Of a stretch of 64,000 nt of DNA, positions 57,397 through 64,000 are shown piece after piece. Under the pieces are notes generated by a model. It searched no databases and was not told where the DNA came from. It was given only the letters and a program-made list of their open reading frames with translations. Location of the stretch: the NCBI RefSeq assembly GCF_016545825.1, contig NC_052621.1, forward strand, positions 11,432,199-11,496,198, written 5' to 3'. Origin of the DNA: Eucalyptus grandis. Its lineage: Eukaryota > Streptophyta > Magnoliopsida > Myrtales > Myrtaceae. The translations under genes were made by a program, and so were the position numbers. Numbering within the stretch: position 1 is the first letter of the stretch; each line of letters opens with the position of its first letter.

Positions 57397-58327
57397 TGAG
57401 ATAGCTAGTATAAGCACCTAGAGGGGGGGTGAATAGGTGCATAAATAATTTCTCGAGATACGAAAGCGATTCTAGGCAAACAATAGAAAGGAAGTTCTCT
57501 TTTGATTAATAAAATACGATCAAAGTAAAGTAAAGAGTAAGGAAGAGAAAATTGAACACAAGGTTTATAGTGGTTCGGCTTATTCCAAGCCTACGTCCAC
57601 TCTTTCACACTGACAACCCACCGGCTGGATTTCACTATGAACAAAAGAGAAGTTACAGCACAGCTTTTCCTTGATTCCATAGTGTAGATGTTCTACCACA
57701 CTTCCTCAAGGTTTCTCACAAATATAGACTCTCTTTTGTTTACAAGATTTCGCTCAACAAATGAATTGACTAAGAACAATGAGTTTCAGACTTTGGAATT
57801 TTTCTATCGTGCACACTCTCGAACAACTGGAACGTCTTCCTTATATACTCATTCATGCCATCATACCCGTTGGCACTTACCAAAGGAATTCCTCCAATCT
57901 ACCCATTGGATGGAATCAATTAGGAAGATCATTCGAGCTATTAAAGAAACATGTCGATAGCCCATCAATCCTGTTCGTCCATACAATCAGGATCTCGGTT
58001 TCCATAAGTAGAACCTTCCAAGTATACTTTGCCAATCATCGGATCCTTAATCTTCGAATCAATTATGATCAAATAAAGGATTCTGTCATGTCATATCCAG
58101 CCAAGAGATCTTCTCCAATCGATAAGGTCACATCCTTAATAAAACATCCAGTTCTGGATAGCCTTTCTTCAACGGATTAGAAACTGTCAATGAGGATAGA
58201 CTTTGAGTCTTGAGTCTGGCTGTCCGGAGGTCTTCAGACTTTAAATAGCAGAGTCTGCAAGCCTTCAGACTAGACTGATGGAAACGTTTTGTCAACTTCA
58301 AAACACTTCAAGAGGATTTCTCCAACA
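57397..58327 (-). repeat. 5' LTR of the Sirevirus-like copia element
   Basis: On the + strand it begins TGAGATAGCTAGTATAAG beside the primer site and ends TTTCTCCAACA (58317-58327), so TG...CA. A TATA-like GAGTATATAAGG lies on the minus strand near 57836-57847. Internal phrases GTGGTTCGG and CCTACGTCCAC recur in the LTR at 18092. Confidence 0.75.
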
Positions 58328-58339
58328 ATATGGGCTTAA

Positions 58340-59190
58340 GAGCATCATGAGATATTGTTGTTTAGTGGGCATTAGTTTGTTTTTACTCTAATAAAGTTTA
58401 TATATATGTTCGTTACACTTAGTAACAATTTGATATATATTAACTTTTGCATTCAATAAAATACTTTTGAATATGTTGTCATTATGTTGAATACATACTG
58501 ATAAAAGTCTTAAGGTATTGTATAAACCTTGAGTGAAAGCTAGGGGCATTCGATTATTAGCCTTGTGCATATGTTTTGTTATACATAAAGAAATGTTAAC
58601 CATAAAGACAATGTATATATAGGTTCATTGGAACCAAAAAACATTCTCTAGTGGTATGAGTTTTTTGTGATACTTAAGATAAGATAATGGTAACTGACAA
58701 ATGGGATCATTCACAAATGGGATCTCTCTATAAGAGATATTATCCATTTGCCAATAAAGTTGAAAGCACTCGTAACCATGGAAGGCTCTGTGTATATACA
58801 TACAGTTACTACCATGATTCGGTGTTTGAGACTTTATGGGATGAGATTAAATATTAAGAATTATCTCTAGATCAAGGTGCATACATACAGTACAATTTCA
58901 ATTAATATAGTCCAAGTGAGAGAATATAAAATTTTTCTAATGTGAACTACATTAATTGATATTATAATTTACCGTTTTACAGGGTTGGTCTAAGGTGAGA
59001 TAGAATGTTTCTTAATTAGTCTAATATGGGACTGACTAGTGTAGGCCGAGTTGAGCCTGACCCGTAGTGAGAGAGCTTGATTGGAAACTCTATAAATAGT
59101 GCTTAAGTCTCTCATCTAACCATAATTCTCACAAGTATCCTAAAAAAAGGAGCGTTTACCTAGCACAAAAAGGTGAGGAGGCCGTCTCAT
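58340..59190 (+). mobile_element. Possible copia 3' end and LTR, + strand
   Basis: GTCCAAGTGAGAGAATATAA at 58910-58929 resembles a copia polypurine tract meeting an LTR. CTCTATAAATAGTGC at 59089-59103 is a TATA-like box. No coding sequence is readable upstream and the tips are not fixed. Confidence 0.4.
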
Positions 59191-59329
59191 TGAGCCAGTG
59201 ATACAAAGGACAATAGAGGAGGACTTGTGCGTGGATCATTGCTTTTCCATTTCTACATCAAGAATGATGGATTCCAGATCAAGTGCGTTAATCTTTCTAC
59301 TCGATTATTTGTGCTCTTATTATGGTTAT

Positions 59330-60240
59330 GCAAATCATAAGATTGCATGTTTTGCATATTACAACACCAATACTGACATGCAACATGTGACACAACATGA
59401 CACGACATAACAAACCGACGCATCGTCTATCAAAAATAAAGAATTTCGACACGTTATGACACATTATATATTAAATATATTCTTATATATACATAATAAA
59501 TTATCAATTTATGATTATTTTAATCAAATTAATTTAATTCAAATTCAAAAATAAATAAATAATAATAATAACCTATAATGAATTTACACTAAAAACATAA
59601 ACCTAGCATTTGTTAATATAATTAATTATTTCAATTTGACAAATTCAACTCCATTCTAATAATCTATAAAACTCTGAGGAAAAAAAGACAAGTAATCCAT
59701 ATTCTGGATTCATGTGTCAGAGTTTGTCGGAAGAGAAGAGAAAGAAAAAAAGAAATAAACTTGAGGGGTGAATTGTATGTCACGGGAAATAAAAGCCATA
59801 AAAGAATAGAAGACTAGATTTTTCTTCTTTTCCCATTTACTGTTTTTATTATTTTCTTTCTTTTTTTATGCATTTACATTTTGACTCCTCATTTGTCAAA
59901 AAATTTTAAAATTGACCACATACATATCATAATTCTAAACTCGCATGTCAAAATTCCCAACTTGCGTGTCAGATAGTATCCGAAAAGTTGACCAGATTTC
60001 AGATTTTTCGACACTGTTGATTGAGTGTCGGAAAGTATCAAACACGTGTTAAGTGTCTGACACGATACGAAGACTTCTAAAGAGTGTCGATGCTTCCTAG
60101 GTTGTATTCTTTGTATATTGTTTGATATATAATGGAATTCGGTATTTGCTCTTCCCTTGAACAAAAGTCACTACGAACGAACCATGTAAATTTGGTATTT
60201 GATCTATTTTCCTAATTCTGTCTATTTTATTATTCGATCG
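59330..60240. repeat. P450-upstream duplicated block, copy 4, first part
   Basis: 59345-59665 matches the A/T-rich half of the ~0.95-kb monomer (AATTTACACTAAAAA, AATTCAACTCCATTCTAATA). 60130-60245 matches 42150-42245 (TGTAAATTTGGTATTTGATC). No gene. Confidence 0.6.
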
Positions 60241-61230
60241 CTCGCTTTCCACAGATCCAATCCCACTCCATATAAGATAACATGGCTTTTTTTTTCCCTC
60301 GTACTCAAGAATTTTTTCTTTTTGTTGTAACCCAACCTTGTTAATTAGTAATAATCCATAATTTTAGGGTCGACATGAGTGTCTAAATTATCCAATGGGG
60401 TCGAAGATTAAAAAAATACCAGAACAAAACCAAATTTCCATTAGGAGTAGAAGTCTTGAAGTGAAGCAAGGGCACTTGCCCCACTGAACATGTATTGGCG
60501 TCGTTCTTTCATGATTCTCAATACAAATATTTTACAAATGCGAATCTCAAGAAAGCGCATTGTTAAAGAGACGTGCCGGATCGAGAAATTTAGGTTTGAT
60601 GGGTGGATCAAAGGATTTGTGATAAAAAATTTCTTGTTCTGTTAATGCCTTAAACACCGATGCATTGTAGATCAGAAGATCTAGTGGCCGAGTCCTATGT
60701 GCATAAGCATGACTTTACTTTTGTGCAATTCTTTACACTTTCGGCACACTTGTCTTCGCCAAAGCACGTGACTTTGATATGCATCCATGTCGACGTTGGA
60801 CCTTATTTGCTAATTCAGTCTTGTCCACTTACCGCAAATGATCAGGAGAATATCGATGGGCGACTATTGTAACTCCGATAAGCATTTGTCATGGTTTAGA
60901 GGTTTTCAAGATCTAATGAATTGAGGAACTATTAAAGATGATTAGGCAAGTCTTGAGGTCTCTAAGTGCCTAGAGTTTCTTGAGTACTCTAGAATACTCT
61001 TAAGCACAACATGAAAAATAAACATTATTTTAGAGCATTCTTATAATTAATGCTGATAGTTGGTAAATGGAGGATGGAATCTTCACGATTAGATTAAGAG
61101 GAAATCTAAGGTTATGATTAGAAGGGTTGATACATAAATGAGAGTCACCTCCCTCTCATTTGTTTCATTTAAAATCTAGAGCTTTTATCTCTACGAATTT
61201 GTTCCTTCATAATCCTTGTGAATGTTGTGA
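60240..61230 (+). repeat. LTR-like module, copy 4 of 4
   Basis: CCACTGAACATGTATTGGCG, CCGATGCATTGTAGATC, CTAGAATACTCTTAAGC, CCTCTCATTTGTTTCATTT and CCTTGTGAATGTTGTGAGC match the other three copies. Confidence 0.6.
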
Positions 61231-61334
61231 GCTTAGTAGCATTGTCACCGAAATGTGACACGACATGACACAACCAACATGCCGACGTGTTATTTTTAAA
61301 ATAGTAGAAAATTCTGACATGTTGGGACACGTTA

Positions 61335-61495
61335 TGGAAGGGGGAGGTGAAGGGTTCAAATCCCCACCTTCTCAGGGGGGATGGGGTGGGGACGTGTAAG
61401 TTTCAGGAGTGGTTTCGACTCCCACACTCTGCAAGAGGCAGGACAAAAAGTTTGAGAGTGAGTGTAGAGTAGAATTAGAGTAGGACTGACAAAAA
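61335..61495 (+). mobile_element. SINE-like insertion, 5' truncated
   Basis: GGGTTCAAATCCCC is a B-box-like sequence, and the stretch ends GACTGACAAAAAAAAA. It interrupts the monomer phrase GACACGTTATATATTAAATG between CGTTAT and TATTAAATG. No A box is seen, so it may be truncated or a different retroposon. Confidence 0.5.
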
Positions 61496-61692
61496 AAAAT
61501 ATTAAATGTATATTTTTATATATGCATCATAAATTATCATAAATTTGATTCCACAAATAAATAAATTAATAAAAAGAGCGGAGAATGAATTTACAATATA
61601 AATATTAATCTACCATTTGTTAATATCATTCGTTGTTTTAATTTGACAAATTCAACTTCATTTCAATAATTCATAAAACTATAATACTACAA

Positions 61693-64000
61693 AGTGACAT
61701 GACATTAGTAAATCCCATTAAAATATGTCTCAAGTTTAAGTCCATAAATGAAAGTCCTAACATGAATCGTAGAAAAGAGCAGAGTCGATTTTTCAGATGC
61801 ACTTGGGACAAGTTTCAAACATTAATTTTAGTAACTCTAGGATCATTGAAGGAAACTATAAGAGGAAAGTTCCTCCGATGACTCTTGAGTAAAAGTGAAA
61901 GATATTTCGGACCACATTAGCAAAGCAAGAGACACAGCTTTCTTTTTACAAGTTGTTGTCGGTTTCCAATGTTGGCCTGCAGAAATCAGAGGGATATTGA
62001 TTCCATGCTCCATATAAATATATAACTATTTTTTCTTGGAGGTGAGCGTGAAGCAAAAGGCGTTGGTGACAGTACATCTATTTTTTTGGATTAAAATTCA
62101 TGAGATTTTCATCCTAGTGTTGCACGTCTTCTTGTCAATTACATCTTTGCATATGTGAGATGGCCGATTAAATTTTGGTGGTAAGAATTCATATACAATA
62201 CTTTTGTGAGATTGAGAAATTATTTTGTGAGGAATTGTGGGGCTAAATACTGTATGCATTATATGGTGTAATTGGGGTTTGGGAAATACTAAAAGTGCTT
62301 TAGTGACTCGAGTGTAATACCAACACCAACAAGCGACACGATACAACATGACATAATATGCCACCATAATATTTGTAAATAAAAAAAATAGAGAATTCCG
62401 ATAAGTTGGGACACGTTATATATTAAATGTATATTTATATATAATAAATTATTATTTTTATTATTTTAATCAAATTAATTTGATTTAAATTCACAAATAA
62501 ATAAATAATAAAAGAATCTAGAATGAATTTACGCTAAAAATATTACTCCGTTATTTGTTATTATCATTCATTATTTCAATTTGACATATTCAACTCCATT
62601 TCAATATCTGTAAAACTGGAATAATGCAAAGTGACATGTGATGATTGCTAAATTATGTTCAAATATTTCTTGAGTAAGCCAGGAACCAAAAAACCCGGCA
62701 GGAATCGTAAGGAAGCGCAGAGTCAACTTTTCAGGCGCACTTCGGACAAGTTTCGAACTTCAATTTTCGAACACTATAAGAGGAAAGTTCATGTGATGAC
62801 TTTTGAATAAAAGTAAAATATATTCTGGACAACATTAGCAAAGCAAGAGACGTAGGTTTCCTTTTACAAGTCGTTGTCGGTTTCCTAAGTTGGCCTGCGA
62901 AAATTAGAGGGATATTGATTCCATGCCCCATATAAATATATAATTATTTTGTCTTGGAGGTGAGCGTGAAGCAAAAGGTATTGGTGACGGTACATCTATT
63001 TGTTTGGATTAAAATTCATGAGATTTTCATCCTAGTGCCACACGTCTTCTCGGCAATTACGTCTTTGCATACGTGAGAAAGCCAATCAAATTTTTGTAGG
63101 AAGAATTCGTGTATAATACTTTCATGAGATTGAGAAATTATTTCGCGAGAAATTATGGGGCTAAATATTGCGTGTTTTATTTAGTGTAATTGGGGCTTGA
63201 GAAATACTGAAAGTACTTGACTGACTCGACTGTGATTGTAATCTAAATAACAACAATATTGACATGTGGCATGACGCGATACAATATGATACAACACACT
63301 GACACGATATTTATCAGAAAGTAGAGAATTCTAACATGTTGGGACACGTTGTGATACATCGGAACACATTGTATATTAAATGTATATTTATATATGTAAT
63401 AAATTATCATTTTTATGATTATTTTAACTAAATTAATTTGATTCAAATTCATAAATAAATAAATAATAGAAAAGAGCTTAGAATGAATTTATATTAAAAA
63501 TAGTAATCCACCGTTTGTTAATGTCATTTGTAGTTTCAATTTGACAAATTCAACTTCATCAAAATAATCCATAAAACTAGAATACTGTAAAGTGACATGT
63601 GACGATTGGTAAAGCCTGGTAGAATGTCTTGAGTTTAAGCTCATATACGAAAGTCCTAACATGAGTCGTAGGGAAGTGTGGAGTCGATTTTTAGAATGCA
63701 CTTCGGACAAGTTTCGAACTTCAATTTTGGTAACTCTAGGATATGAAATATCCCTATCCCGTGGGATCATTGAAGGAAACTACAGGAGGAAAGTTCATGT
63801 GATGACTTTCGAATAAAAGTTAAAGATATTCTGGACAACATCAGCAAAGCAAGAGACGTGGCTTTCCTTTCAGAAATTGTTGTCGGTTTCCAATGTTGGC
63901 CAGTAGAAATCAGATGGATATTGATTCCATGCTCCATATAAATATATAATTGTTTTGTCTTCCTTTTACAAGTTGTTGTCGGTTTCCAACGTTGACCTAC
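61693..64000. repeat. Tandem array of a ~0.95-kb repeat, continuing past the window
   Basis: Direct copies start at AAGTGACATG-type sites 61693, 62630 and 63591, with spacings of 937 and 961 bp; the third is cut by the window end. Each carries CCTAACATGAATCGTAG, CACTTCGGACAAGTTTC, GAGGGATATTGATTCCATGC, TATAAATATATAATTATTTT and GGAGGTGAGCGTGAAGC in that order. No open reading frame is conserved between copies. Confidence 0.8.

Larger units (their letters stand above)
52530..58327 (-). mobile_element. Ty1/copia retrotransposon, Sirevirus-like, no 3' LTR seen
   Basis: On the minus strand: LTR 57397-58327, primer site (TGGTATCAGAGCA, 57382-57394), gag with a zinc knuckle, integrase, RT and RNase H, in copia order. 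The phrase CACCTAGAGGGGGGGTGAAT in the LTR and the gag sequence resemble Sireviruses. Most domains are open over hundreds of bases with only a few frameshifts and stops, so it is much younger than the other elements. The 3' LTR is absent where expected. Confidence 0.85.

Overview
The window is nuclear DNA from a plant, almost certainly a eudicot. The support is spliced cytochrome P450 genes of the plant-only CYP714 type, plant Ty1/copia elements with initiator-Met tRNA primer sites, a Tat-lineage Ty3/gypsy element, tRNA-derived SINEs and Tourist- and Mutator-like miniature elements. I suspect a woody, CYP714-rich lineage such as Myrtaceae, but the sequence alone does not prove that. No complete, unbroken host gene is visible. 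There are no bacterial features and no CRISPR array.

Layout. (1) 1-17930: decayed Tat-type Ty3/gypsy sequence on the + strand. It runs upstream ORF, gag, protease, reverse transcriptase, RNase H, a second RNase H, integrase, a long 3' untranslated region with minisatellites, and an LTR (11141-13716). A second, truncated copy of the 3' end follows with its own minisatellites and LTR (15781-17930). (2) 17935-18882: remnant of a minus-strand copia element (gag start, primer site, LTR). (3) 18883-47480: a tandem array of duplicated blocks. Each block is built as a CYP714 gene on the minus strand plus a long non-coding upstream segment. The block with its gene at 23640-30252 is a wreck: copia in exon 2, solo LTR in exon 3, nonsense codons, lost splice acceptor and truncated last exon. 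The block with its gene at 36225-40425 keeps all five exons, splice sites and P450 motifs, but has a net +19 bp frameshifting insertion in exon 3. (4) 47628-58327: nested transposons: a gypsy 5' LTR and gag, itself split by a Mutator-like foldback element; a + strand copia RT/RNase H remnant; and a fairly young minus-strand copia element with its 5' LTR but no visible 3' LTR. (5) 58340-64000: another LTR-like piece, then a fourth copy of the P450-upstream block, ending in direct tandem copies of a ~0.95 kb repeat that runs off the window.

The biology is therefore a P450 tandem cluster being expanded by segmental duplication and eroded by transposons. The most unusual items are the self-templated splice-donor duplication in the better CYP714 gene, the ~0.95 kb tandem repeat and LTR-like module that travel with the P450 blocks, the divergent minisatellite expansions in two copies of one retrotransposon 3' UTR, three foldback elements with 9-bp near-identical target duplications, a Tourist-like element built from 127-bp tandem arms, and a 118-bp poly(A)-tailed retro-insertion with 17-bp target repeats. 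I did not find a new gene system.
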